Positions 55,066-64,000 of a stretch of 64,000 nucleotides of DNA are shown here, piece by piece. Each line of letters opens with the position of its first letter. Within the stretch, counting starts at the first letter, position 1. Source of the stretch: Cycas panzhihuaensis (Eukaryota > Cycadophyta); the NCBI GenBank assembly GCA_023213395.1, contig CM041465.1, positions 208,699,741 to 208,763,740 on the forward strand, in the 5' to 3' direction. The notes below the pieces were generated by a model. The model saw only the letters and a program-made list of their open reading frames with translations, had not been told where the DNA came from and ran no database searches. The translations under genes and the position numbers were made by a program.

Positions 55066-55560
55066 CCCTCTCTTAATGTTTTATCTACTTAAACCTAACC
55101 TACTTCTAAAGAATTGAAATTTGTCCTTTCTAAGGGGTTTTGTCAAAATATCTACAAGTTGTTCATTTGTTGTGCAATGTATCAGGTCTATCTCCTTGTT
55201 TTGTACTTTTTCCCGTATGAAGTGATGGTGAACTTCAATATGCTTGGTGCGTGCATGAAAGATTAGATTCTTGGTCAATTTTATTGCACTCTGGTTGTCA
55301 CAGAAACGTGTCATTGACTCTTGTTATTGCTAGTTTAAATCTGTCAACAATTGTCTTAACTATACTGCTTCATAAGATGCGCTGGTTGTTGACTTGTATT
55401 TTGCTTCTATGGAGGACAATGCAACTATTGGTTGTCGTTTGCTACTCCATAATACTACGGCCGACCCAAAGAAGAAACAATACCCACTAGTTGACTTTCT
55501 TTTTTCTTTATCTTCTGCCCAGTTTGAATTACAAAAACCACTTAATTTACCTATCTCTTA
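55066..55560 (-). pseudogene. copia F2 RNase H
   Basis: From 55314 the minus strand reads FCDNQSAIKLTKNLIFHART, KHIEVHHHFIREKVQNKEID and TNEQLVDILTKPLRKDKFQF: the complete RNase H C-terminal half, open for 77 codons. The N-terminal half (55490-55320) has stops. Confidence 0.88.
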
Positions 55561-56560
55561 TTTTGGATATGTGATTTTTAAATTTGAAGTTCCTTTTAGA
55601 TATCTAAGTATCCTCTTTGTTGCTCTCCAATGTGCTAATTTTGGATCCTGCATATATCTGGATATTAATCCAATAGAGTAAGAAATATCAGGCCTAGTTG
55701 CAGTGAGATATATTAAACTCCCAACTAATTGTCTATACAAGGTTGTATCAACAGAAGTATGTTTTGTAGATGGAGTCAAGTCATAGCCAATTTCCATGGG
55801 AGTTGCATAACTATTATATTCTTTCATTTTGAATTTTACTAGTAGATCCTCAGTGTATTTGTTTTGTGTCAAGGTGATTGAGTATTCCTTCTGATTGACT
55901 TCTATACCAAGGTAATAATTTAGAAGTCCTAAATTAGTCATCTCAAACCCTTTTTCTAATTTCCCTTTTATATCTATGATGGATTCTGTGTCATTGCCTT
56001 TGAGAATCATGTCATCAACATATATTATAATTATTATGATCAACCCTTGATTTTTCTTCATATGTAAGTTGGAATCTAAATCACTTCTGTGGCACCCATT
56101 CTAAGCGAGATATTTGTCCAATTTAGTATACCAAGCCCTTGGAGCCTATTTTAGTCCATCTAGGGTCTTTTTCAGTCTACATATAAGATGTTCTTGTCCA
56201 TTTTGAACATATCCTTCTGGGTGCTTCATATAAACCTCTTCTTCAAGGTCTCCATTTAAAAAGGCACTCTTCACATCTAATTGGTAAAATTTCCAATTTT
56301 GTTGTGCAGCTAATGCTATTACCATTCTAACTGTATTTAGTTTGGCTACTAGAGAGAAGGTTTTATCATAATCTACTCTAGTAGTCTGAGTGTAACCCTT
56401 GGCTACCAATCTAGTTTTGTACTTTTCTATCATACCACCAAAGTTTTCTTTTATTTTATATACCACTTATAGTTGACAATGGATTTACCTGTAGGTGTTT
56501 CGACCAACTCCCATGTCTTGTTTTTGGAAACTGATTCCATTTTTGTGTCCATTGGAACTT
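55560..56560 (-). pseudogene. copia F2 reverse transcriptase
   Basis: The finger part (56466-56146) reads YKTRLVAKGYTQTTRVDYDK, NWKFYQLDVKSAFLNGDLEE and EVYMKHPEGYVQNGQEHLIC. The palm part (56061-55558) has IIIYVDDMILKGNDTESIID, GLLNYYLGIEVNQKEYSITL and LYRQLVGSLIYLTATRPDIS. YVDD is kept. A stop near 56140 and a frame change separate the halves. Confidence 0.92.
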
Positions 56561-57075
56561 GCCATTCTTCATGCTAACTTGCTTCTTCGTATGATTGTGT
56601 TTCTACAGAGCAAAATAGGGCTTGATGTTTTTGTGCCCTCATTTTGTGAGTGAATACATCTCCTTTGACCTCCTCAATGGTTTTGAGGTACAATTTGGGT
56701 ATCTTTTTGGAAGATGTTATTGTTTCTTCCTCTTCTTTAGGACTTGAATCTATGAGAGGTGAAGGTGCTTTTTTTGATTGTTCTTCATCTGTTCCAATAT
56801 CTTTAGATGTGATTCTTGATATTTCTTTAGGTGGAGTCACTTCTATTAAAGCCTTTTTTGCGGGCTCTCTGATTTCTTAGTATGACAATGGACTTGTAAC
56901 AATGTATTTTTCATTGAATATGACATCTCTATTTACATAGACTCTATTTGTTTTTGGGTCTATGAGCCTATAGACTTTTGAATTTTTACTGTAACCTCTC
57001 ATTATGCACTCTACGCTTTTACAATCAAGTTTTGATCTTTTCTTGTTTGGAATGTGCACAAAAGCTCTTGCAAAC
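56561..57075 (-). pseudogene. copia F2 linker and integrase C-terminus
   Basis: The linker (56840-56574) reads MTPPKEISRITSKDIGTDEE and KGDVFTHKMRAQKHQALFCS. The integrase end (57077-56877) reads HIPNKKRSKLDCKSVECIMR, RLIDPKTNRVYVNRDVIFNE and KYIVTSPLSY. Family similarity to F1 stops at about 57075. Confidence 0.85.
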
Positions 57076-57077
57076 AC

Positions 57078-57789
57078 TTCATGTGTTAAATTTCATATAC
57101 TCAATTACTTCATTTTGAAGCCCTTTTTTGAGATATTTTTAGCATTGTAAGCAACAACATTATACACTTAAGTAAAATTTAACTAAGTAAAACTTAAATC
57201 TTTTAAAAATTTGCTTTAAAATCTTGTGGGAGAGGCCCGAAGAAGGTTCAAACCTTGCCTCTATAATCTCAAACTTGGTGCATTCCCTAAGGGACCAACT
57301 GACCATACGGTCAGTGCACAACAATTAAAATTTCTTAAAGTAAAGGGGGTTTGAAAAGGGTGTTATTGGGGCTAAGAATCCCAAGGAAATCATGGTACGT
57401 CTGTGTAGATCAACCCTACCTAGCCTTGCCCTAGATTTGGCTTGGCTAATTGTTGGATCTACTTATAAAGATCAGGGTTGGACCAACTCTTAAGCCTAGT
57501 CTTCCACCCCTCATCACTCTCTTCAGTTGTTGGATCTTCTTGTAAGATCAAGGATGTTGGTGTGTTAGAAGGTGGAACTTAAGTGACGAAAGCTTTGAGT
57601 TTCCAAGTCATCTGCTAGCTTCAAGACCATTAATCAATTTGAACATAATGGTTGCCATTAACATGCTTAATGCATGCACAATTAAATTAAATAGTGAAGA
57701 TAACTATCAGTAATGGAAGAGATAAAGTAAAAATCTATTAATCATAAATGAATTTTGGAGATTTATTTTTAATAAAAATCCCAAACCTA
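57078..57789. other. unassigned DNA between F2 and H
   Basis: No domain, LTR terminus or RNA gene recognised. Probably the deletion breakpoint region plus the leader of copia H. Confidence 0.35.
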
Positions 57790-57794
57790 TATAT

Positions 57795-58460
57795 ATGGAA
57801 AGTCCAACTGATAGAAATGTTTTTATTCAGCCTGATCCAATTTTAGTTGTTGCTTGGGAAGCTAAGGATGAAATTGCCTTAGCATTTTTACATATTATTG
57901 TTGATGTAAATGTGGGTCAAAATACTTCATGTGCCAAAACATCAAAAGAAGCTTAGAATACTTTGTCTTCATTATAAGAAAGGCAAGATAAGGCTCGCAT
58001 CATGATGATCAAAGCAAAGTTGTATTCTTTGAAATTTATAAAGCCCCTGTTGGCATTCGTATTTGTTATCAAAGAGATTTGTAATGAGTTAAATACTCTT
58101 GGTAAACCAGTTTCTAGAGATAAACTTGTAACTTCAACTTTGCATGCTTTACCAAAAGAATATAATGGATTCATTTCATCAATTATTAGAGATGGCACAT
58201 TAGCTACTTTGACTTTCAATCAACTTAAAAGTCTCCTTCTTCAAGAAGAACAAATTTACTTGAGGTAGGAAGAACCATCAACTTCAGGAGCATTCACGGT
58301 CAAGTTCAAGGCTAAACAGAGTCCCAAACATTCACTTCAAAAGTAGTTTAGGAACATGAATATTGACACATCTAAAGCCAATGTAATCTGTCATTATTAT
58401 GGCAAGGTGGGCCACATAGCTCCTGAATGTAAAAAAAACAATCAGATATGGAACAACCTC
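57795..58460 (+). pseudogene. copia H Gag with zinc knuckle
   Basis: It reads WEAKDEIALAFLHIIVDVNV and, after stops, MMIKAKLYSLKF, VSRDKLVTSTLHALPKEYNG and TFNQLKSLLLQEE, the UBN2-type Gag arrangement. The knuckle near 58390-58435 reads CHYYGKVGHIAPEC, where the second Cys is Tyr but the His and last Cys are kept. Confidence 0.85.
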
Positions 58461-59180
58461 GTCAACAATAATCTTAATAGCACCAACAACAACAACAACT
58501 CCTTAAACCAAATCTAAGTGATTTTCGAGGAGGTCAAAGAGGAAGGGGGTCTTTAAAGGTGGTAATCAATGCCACATAAATCAATTTGCAAATGAAGATA
58601 AGATGTTTTGTGCTTATGAAAATTCTAAAAATGATAATAATTAGATTATTGATTCAGGGGCATCTCGACACATGGCTGGCAATGAAGAATTACTTTACAA
58701 TATGAAAGAAGAGGGCAATCTATTATATTTAGTAACAATGAATCTGTTGATATTTTTGCTATAAGCAAAATTGCCTCATTTCATTCACCTAACAACTATG
58801 CTTCCACATTTCCCACTGGAGATGCCTACTTAATACTCTTAATGGAGAAGAGTCTCTTATTTGTTAGTCAGTTAGACAAACAATAGATGAGTATTTTATT
58901 TAAAGGTGGAAAATGCATAATTAGTGACAAGAATGATCAAGTGATAGCCATTGGTCATGAAGACCATGGACTTTATAAATTAGATGCATCAAACATTACA
59001 CTTGATATTGCCTATTCTGTCACTCAATTATGTCAAAAGATCAACTTTGGAATAATAGACTAGGCCACTTGAGCCTAGAAAATATCAAGGTGATGTTCAA
59101 TAAAAATATGGTGTATGGACTTCCAAAGATATCTAGATCAAAGTGTCTTTGTAAAGCATGTATCATGGGGACTCAACATA
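58461..59180 (+). pseudogene. copia H protease and pre-integrase region
   Basis: IDSGASRHMAGNEELLYN at about 58650-58700 keeps the catalytic DSG. The pre-integrase domain reads WNNRLGHLSLENIKVMFNKN, SRSKCLCKACIMGTQHRQPF (59045-59190) with its zinc-binding H and CX2C kept. A frameshift near 58710 breaks the link. Confidence 0.85.
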
Positions 59181-59847
59181 GACAGCCTTTTCCTAAAGCC
59201 AATTCATGGCATACATTGCAACCCTTGCAACTAATCCATACAGATTTATATGGACCCATGTCCACGACATCCCTTGGAGGTGCTTTGTATTATGTCACTT
59301 TCATTGATGATTTTTCGTATAAAGGTCACTTGTACTTCATCAAGCAAAAATCAGAGGCATTTGAAAATTTCAAGGAATTCAAACTAGAGGTGGAAAATGA
59401 ATTTAGATACTCAATCAAAATCTTGAGATCAGATAATGGAGGTGAATTTATCTTAAAGGAATTCAATCAATTTGGCACGGATCATGGAATCAAGCAACAA
59501 CTCACTACTCGTCATACACCTTAGCAAAATGAAGTTTCTTAGCATATAAACAGGATTTTGGGTGATAAAGCCAAAACAATGATGCATGCGAAAGGGCTAC
59601 CTCGTTCCTATTGGGAAGAAGCATTCCACATAACAGCCTATGTGGCAAACAAGAGTCAACTTCAACAGTCACTGATATCACACCAGAGGAGGCCTGGTTT
59701 GGCAGAAAGCCAATAGTTAGCCATTTGAGGGCTTTTGGGTGTACTGTTTATATGCACATTCCTCATCAACAAAGAACTAAGATAAAAATAGTCTTAAATG
59801 TATTTTTGTTGGTTATGCTATTTGCAACAAAGGATATAGGATATATG
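59181..59847 (+). pseudogene. copia H integrase, catalytic Glu replaced by stop
   Basis: It reads VTFIDDFSYKGHLYFIKQKS (first D) and IKILRSDNGGEFILKEFNQF (second D). After HTP*QNEVS comes a stop at the position of the catalytic Glu (VSERKN in relatives). Later FGRKPIVSHLRAFGCTVYMH and FVGYAICNKGYRIY lead to 59847, where T1 inserted. Confidence 0.88.
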
Positions 59848-60684
59848 TGTTGGCATTAAAATTAACTCAATGGCTGTATTGACCAAAGGAAGGCAAGTAC
59901 GGACCACGCGGAGGTACGCACGAGGCGAAATAGTGAAAACCAAAGATTCCGGCACGTATGATGTGCACGCACTGAACGGCACGCATGATGTGCACGCATC
60001 AAAGAGCGGAATAGAACCGAACGGAAGCGGTACGCATGACAAGACGGACCGTGGAGGCCTCGAAGCTTCAGACGCACGCACGGACGCATTTGACCTAAAG
60101 AGACATTAGTTAAAGTGTATAACTAATGATTAAAGTGAAAGGGTACCTTGGTAACAAAAAGGTATGGTTATGACTTTGGGTCATGACCTTTCATCCAAAA
60201 GGCATCAAAGGGACATATTTAATGGTGCTTTGAGGACCATTCCAGGGTAAGAGCCGAGTTATTCATTCCTATGTCATGTGCTCGAGGGTGAGAGCCGGAG
60301 ATCAAAGGTACGCCAAGGTGCCGAAGACAGTACGTATGACAGCCGATTGGAGCATGAGTGCATGATAAGTACCATGGAGTACGCATATGTAATGAAGGAT
60401 CAGATATCTTTCTGGAATGCTCAGAATGCATTCCACTGTAAATGAACTGTTGAATTAATAAAAGAAGAGTTACGTGGAAATTGGTGCATTCTTGATGTGT
60501 GTTGATGATTTCTTTGGAGTATGTATTGATTGCATCATGCTGTGTACCATTCTCGTGAATTATATATGGAATGTATGTGGAATGTATATGTATAACCATG
60601 TTGATGTGTCCTAAAACTAGACTATAGCTGTGTAACCTTGACAAGTGCATTGATTCCACAAGGAGTGGAATCTAGCGACCAACA
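59848..60684 (+). repeat. 5' LTR of T1 (837 bp)
   Basis: It starts TGTTGGCATTAAAATTAAC and ends GCGACCAACA, so the ends form a TGTTGG/CCAACA inverted pair. AATAAAAG at 60455 is a possible polyadenylation signal. A 27-bp direct repeat (GGCACGTATGATGTGCACGC) lies at 59951-59998. Only one LTR lies in the window, so the ends rest on terminal motifs and the adjacent primer-binding site. Confidence 0.8.
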
Positions 60685-60685
60685 T

Positions 60686-60703
60686 TGGTTCCGTTGCCTC
60701 GTC
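60686..60703 (+). other. primer-binding site of T1 (Asp-tRNA-like)
   Basis: TGGTTCCGTTGCCTCGTC starts two bases after the LTR. It resembles the TGGCGCCGTTGCCGGGG site complementary to plant tRNA-Asp but has several differences. The copia and chromovirus elements here use Met-type sites instead. Confidence 0.5.
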
Positions 60704-60822
60704 CATTGAGGAGGGACAGGCCTAGGGGTTTCATAGGAAAAAGAATGTGTAAAGGGCGAGGACCCTCATTGCCGTCGTGATGGCGGGTCAGAACTAAGCC
60801 ACAGTGCCTGTGGGACCTTCCA

Positions 60823-62457
60823 ATGCCACCCAAGAGGCCTTCAAGGTCGGAAGAGCCCCAGAAGGATACTTCACCCAAGGAAAAGGAGACTAGTAGACAA
60901 AGGGCACTAAGATGGTCAAAAGAAGCAAAACTCAGAAGGGCGAGGAGGTTAAGTTCGCAGAACAACGAGACTAAGGGACAGTCCGTTGAAGAATCTGAGG
61001 CAAGTGGAGCCCAGACACCTCAGGAGGAGGAAACCCATGGCGAACGCATGGTATTGACACCAGCCCCTATCAGAGATGATTTGTTTAGCCCGGAGTTGGA
61101 AGGAAAGCCAAAAGTGGATGAAAAGCATAAAGAGATCATAACAGAGGGAAGTATACCAGTGGAGGACAGCCCGAAGGACCTAGGTGACAGCGATAAGAAG
61201 GCGGAGGAAGGTCCCTCGGCATATTGGGAAAACAAGCTAACGAGGCAGCTGTTTGAAGATTCGACAGAAAAGGGTTCTGATCAATCTTACATTACGGTAA
61301 CACCATTAACTATACAAGTTCCAGGTGTAGTGGAACCTATACATATAAAAACTCCGTTCAAGAATCCGTTGTTTGGAAAGGATACGGCAGCAGTAGTCAC
61401 TCCCAGTGCATCCCCAAAAGACGGAGGAGGGGAAAGATCACCATCAGGTGGGGGACGGTTGCAATCTCCCAAGATGGACGACTATAGAGACTTTGGGAGA
61501 CTTACCTTTAATGATACTTCAGACGCAGCAGAGCATGTGTATTTGTTTCAGAACCTCATTGATGTTAAGAAGATTACAGACGAAGACGAGATTAAAGCAC
61601 GCTTCGCTTGTACATTGAGAGGAGTACCCTTGGCTTGGTACAAGGAAATAAACAAAAATGAGCCATGGGCAAGGGTTAAGAAAGCGTTTGAAGAGAGATT
61701 CCAAAAGTTTCGCAGTAATGAAGCTGTGGAAATCGCATTGCGAGAAATCAGGCAGAGGCCGGGGGAATCCGTCCTAACATACATCAGCCGAATGAAGATC
61801 ATTGCAGCGAGTATGATCAATGAGACAATTACGGATCATAACATGAAGAATTACTTCGTCAGAGGGCTAAATGAAAAGTTGCGAGCTATGATGCAGGCTC
61901 ATCCGTTGAAATCTTTCAAGAATGCTCAAGAGTTGGCATTTGATTTCGAGATGGAAATGGATGCCCAAGCAGGGGGACAAGATTCCTTGCTGCTAAGATT
62001 ACAAGACGAGATTAGAGAGCTGAAACAGAATCAGCACAATCGACCCTTCTGCCAGGTAGGGGTAGCAGAAGAGGAGTCTGAATTAGAGGCACTGAGGAAA
62101 GAGGTAGCCCGATTGAAAATCAGAAATAATCGGGAAGAAGAAGAGACACCGAAGAAGAAAGAGCACACTGGAAGGGTGACCAAGTGGTGCCATATTTGTG
62201 AAGAAAACTCACATACCACCCGGGAATGTGATTTGAACTTAAAAAACAATGCGACGCACCAACAGGAGAAGTGGTGCCACATATGTGAGGTTGATACCCA
62301 CACAACTAGGGATTGTTTCTACAATTCCAGGGGAAAAGCATTCAGAGGTCGAGGTCGGGGAAGAGGCAACCCACCTCGCAATGTGTATACAACGAGAGGC
62401 GCAGCAGAGCCCTCGAGGAAGAAACAGCCGATGGGGAGATGCCTCATCTGCCTCTGA
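60823..62457 (+). CDS. T1 Gag polyprotein with zinc-knuckle array
   Basis: The 544-residue Gag builds the particle and packages element RNA. Residues 1-220 are charged and low-complexity (KRPSRSEEPQKDTSPKEKET). The Retrotrans_gag capsid spans about 226-390: DDYRDFGRLTFNDTSDAAEH, ARFACTLRGVPLAWYKEINK, RQRPGESVLTYISRMKIIAA, NYFVRGLNEKLRAMMQAHPL. A Glu/Lys-rich coiled-coil-like segment follows (395-440). Two CCHC knuckles, CHICEENSHTTREC (about 455) and CHICEVDTHTTRDC (about 484), are complete. An Arg/Gly-rich stretch precedes a third knuckle, CLIC, cut by a stop at 62455. Translation to protease is in a different frame. Confidence 0.88.
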   Translation: MPPKRPSRSEEPQKDTSPKEKETSRQRALRWSKEAKLRRARRLSSQNNETKGQSVEESEASGAQTPQEEETHGERMVLTPAPIRDDLFSPELEGKPKVDEKHKEIITEGSIPVEDSPKDLGDSDKKAEEGPSAYWENKLTRQLFEDSTEKGSDQSYITVTPLTIQVPGVVEPIHIKTPFKNPLFGKDTAAVVTPSASPKDGGGERSPSGGGRLQSPKMDDYRDFGRLTFNDTSDAAEHVYLFQNLIDVKKITDEDEIKARFACTLRGVPLAWYKEINKNEPWARVKKAFEERFQKFRSNEAVEIALREIRQRPGESVLTYISRMKIIAASMINETITDHNMKNYFVRGLNEKLRAMMQAHPLKSFKNAQELAFDFEMEMDAQAGGQDSLLLRLQDEIRELKQNQHNRPFCQVGVAEEESELEALRKEVARLKIRNNREEEETPKKKEHTGRVTKWCHICEENSHTTRECDLNLKNNATHQQEKWCHICEVDTHTTRDCFYNSRGKAFRGRGRGRGNPPRNVYTTRGAAEPSRKKQPMGRCLICL

Positions 62458-63602
62458 TTCGAACCTGGAAGTCCGAATGCCCGATGAAGCTAGAATACGA
62501 ACAAAAACCGTTCGTATGTGGTAACTGTGGCCCAAGTGACCACAAAACAGAAGATTGCAAGGGTAAAGCCAAAGCAACGAACTTAATGACGATCGTGCCG
62601 GAAACGAAAAATGTGAAATTACAGAATAAACAGAAAGTGAAAGTGGATGAAGAATATCCACACCCCCCAACTGAATTGGATCGGTACAAAAAAGCGAAAC
62701 AGGTGTTGGACGGTTTAGTCCAGGAGGAAAATATACTACCAATGGGTAAACCAGAAACAAAAAATGTTTATGTGCGGAAAAATAAACAAAAAGAGCCAGA
62801 GAAACTACCAGAAGAATCAACGGTAAAACCCCAAATGGTGCAAATGGAGGAGTTATTTAAAGGATTACCAACCGAAGATATTCCCAGAATGTTGGTACTA
62901 ATGGAGAATCTAGTGAAGCAGTTGCAGTTGACTATTCCTCTGTCTCAGGTGATTGATTGGATTAAAGGAGGTGTGTTGCAAAGAGGAATTACCAAAAGTT
63001 TGAAACAAGTTATACCATCGTTTGACATGGATCCAATGGTAACCATGTCCGTATTGGGAGAAACATTTCCTCGAGTCATTGTGGATGGAGGTGCAAAGAA
63101 GAATGTGTTACCCGCTGCAACATGGCGTAAATTGGGAAGCCCGAAGTTGGAAGCGGCAACCTATTCACTGAAGTTGGCCAATGAGTTATTGGTACGACCC
63201 ATGGGAAAACTGACCAACACCAAGGTGGATGTGGCAGGAATTGTCGTAAAGATTGATTTTACGATTGTGGAAACGGAGAAAGGTGCAACTCCCTATCCAG
63301 CTTTATTGGGGAGACCATGGCTATACAAAACCCAATGTCTCCAAAGTTGGAAAGACGTAACCTTCACCTTGTCAGATGAAGGAAATAAAGTAGTATTACC
63401 AATGTTGGGGAAGAACTCCATTGAGGTGATACCTGATAATGGATCAAGTACAACCGTTGTAAGGGAAGCAACAACTTCTTCATGTGACAAAGAAAACCTC
63501 TATCATATCGCGAGAAGCCTACAACATCGACCCATTACCAGAAAGAAGAACCGACCTATTTTGGAGAAATTTACAATTCTTCAGATGATGAAAACGAGAT
63601 GA
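62455..63602 (+). CDS. T1 fourth zinc knuckle, linker and aspartic protease
   Basis: This continues Gag one frame over. SECPMK is the end of the broken third knuckle, then CGNCGPSDHKTEDC is a complete fourth CCHC (about 62518-62560). A Lys/Glu/Pro-rich linker of 170 residues follows. The protease (about 63040-63400) reads ETFPRVIVDGGAKKNVLPAA, LLVRPMGKLTNTKVDVAGIV and PALLGRPWLYKTQCLQSW. The catalytic Asp is in DGG rather than DS/TG, as in a subset of plant Ty3 proteases with LLGRPWL. The open frame reaches back to 62313, but upstream of 62455 the Gag frame is the coding one. It ends at a TGA at 63600. Confidence 0.85.
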
Positions 63603-64000
63603 GATTTGTGGATTATTGGCTACGATACGATTATGAAGTCAACCCCTCATCCTATAGATGTAACCTACTTTCTCGGAATGTGACCGAAATAGTTGCCACT
63701 CCAGAAGATAGAAATCATGGAGAATATGTTGGAGATTATGTGAAACCCTTTTATGGAGAACCACTATGTGGAATTTCCCATTCGAGACATTGTAGAGAAC
63801 ATTGGTTAGGAGAAGACCAATTAAGGGATCATAAGAAGAAATCGACAAAGCATACCACACCAAGGAAAAGGCGGAAAAGGACAAGGCACGACCGCCACGA
63901 CAAGACATCGTATTTCAAGAAGGGTGATCGAGTATGGCAATTCGACAACAAATCCCAAACAACCCAAGGAGAATTGAAGATGCATTGGAAAGGCCCATAT
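63563..64000 (+). pseudogene. T1 linker and GPY/F-like integrase tail, open to window end
   Basis: In a third frame, 63563-64000 is open without stops. It begins YNSSDDENEMRFVDYWLRYD and ends KTSYFKKGDRVWQFDNKSQ then TTQGELKMHWKGPY. The last part matches the GPY/F module at the C-terminus of Ty3 integrases (FKKGD-V...G-L...W-GPY). The roughly 90 residues in between (including CGISHSRHCREHW) match nothing I recognise. No RT, RNase H or DDE core lies between protease and this tail. A frameshift near 63550 separates it from the protease frame, with a short coding-like piece (REAYNIDPLPERRTDLFW) in yet another frame. Confidence 0.75.

Larger units (their letters stand above)
54873..57075 (-). mobile_element. 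Ty1/copia element F2, 5'-truncated
   Basis: Same family as F1: 3' LTR of 193 bp, RNase H, RT, linker and the integrase C-terminus. Then similarity ends at about 57075. Integrase core, protease, gag and 5' LTR are missing, and the sequence beyond is unrelated, so a deletion removed the rest together with the 5' end of copia D. Confidence 0.88.
57790..59847 (+). mobile_element. Ty1/copia element H, both ends missing
   Basis: Gag, zinc knuckle, protease, pre-integrase and integrase in order on the + strand. It stops in the integrase C-terminus where the LTR of T1 begins (59848). No 5' LTR or primer-binding site was identified upstream. A different copia lineage from A, D and F. Confidence 0.88.
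59848..64000 (+). mobile_element. Ty3-like LTR element T1, 5' portion
   Basis: An 837-bp LTR, primer-binding site, gag and protease, then a GPY/F-like integrase tail; it runs out of the window. RT, RNase H and integrase core are missing between protease and GPY/F. It inserted into copia H after ATATG. Frames are long and CpG dinucleotides are frequent, unlike the rest of the window, pointing to a recent insertion. Confidence 0.85.

Noticed and set aside
60219-60659. 146-codon minus-strand frame
   Set aside because: Lies wholly within the T1 LTR and has no recognisable protein pattern.
62239-62820. 193-codon minus-strand frame
   Set aside because: Antisense shadow of the T1 gag/protease coding region.
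1-64000. Host protein-coding gene or tRNA
   Set aside because: Every frame with recognisable protein similarity belongs to a retroelement; no intron-exon gene structure or cloverleaf stood out by eye. A tRNAscan and spliced protein search would settle it.

Overview
This window reads as intergenic DNA from a large, repeat-rich land-plant nuclear genome. A gymnosperm-sized or similarly bloated genome is plausible, but the species cannot be fixed from the sequence. I found no convincing host gene, tRNA, rRNA or CRISPR array. Almost everything identifiable is a retrotransposon: Ty1/copia, Ty3/gypsy chromovirus, a plant L1-type LINE, and non-autonomous long-LTR elements. Nearly all are decayed by stops and frameshifts, and many stops look like C-to-T changes.

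Layout. 1-4295: 3' part of copia element A1 (+). 4296-5300: gypsy gag remnant (-) with primer-binding site and the edge of an LTR. 5300-7580: unassigned, with a minisatellite at 6700-6945. 7582-10990: 5'-truncated LINE (-). 11000-13900: unassigned AT-rich DNA. 13900-35970: chromovirus G1 (-), broken into three pieces by two insertions. These are copia A2 (15524-24969, itself carrying a 3.4-kb insertion N in its 5' LTR) and a 8.85-kb long-LTR element with 2.46-kb LTRs (24986-33839). 35971-57075: copia D (-), carrying non-autonomous element E (36535-40403), copia F1 (40796-54041) and a truncated sister F2 (54873-57075). F1 in turn carries chromovirus G2 (+, 41543-47052). A 2.54-kb tandem duplication spans the 3' half of G2 and the adjacent F1 reverse transcriptase (about 45163-47699 and 47700-50236). 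57790-59847: copia H (+). 59848-64000: Ty3-like element T1 (+), continuing past the window edge.

The insertions can be ordered because target-site duplications and host reading frames rejoin exactly across several of them. The chain G1, D, F1, G2 is nested four deep. T1 inserted into H and looks youngest: it keeps long ORFs and CpG-rich DNA. T1 is also the most unusual element. Its gag carries an array of CCHC zinc knuckles, one broken by a single missing base. An aspartic protease with a DGG active site follows, and a GPY/F-like integrase tail comes about 400 bp later, with no reverse transcriptase, RNase H or integrase core in between.

None of the elements shown complete looks autonomous now. 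Catalytic losses can be read directly in G1 protease, G2 RT, D RT and H integrase. F1 and F2 RT, A1 and A2 RT, and the G2 and F1 integrases keep their catalytic motifs but sit in broken frames.
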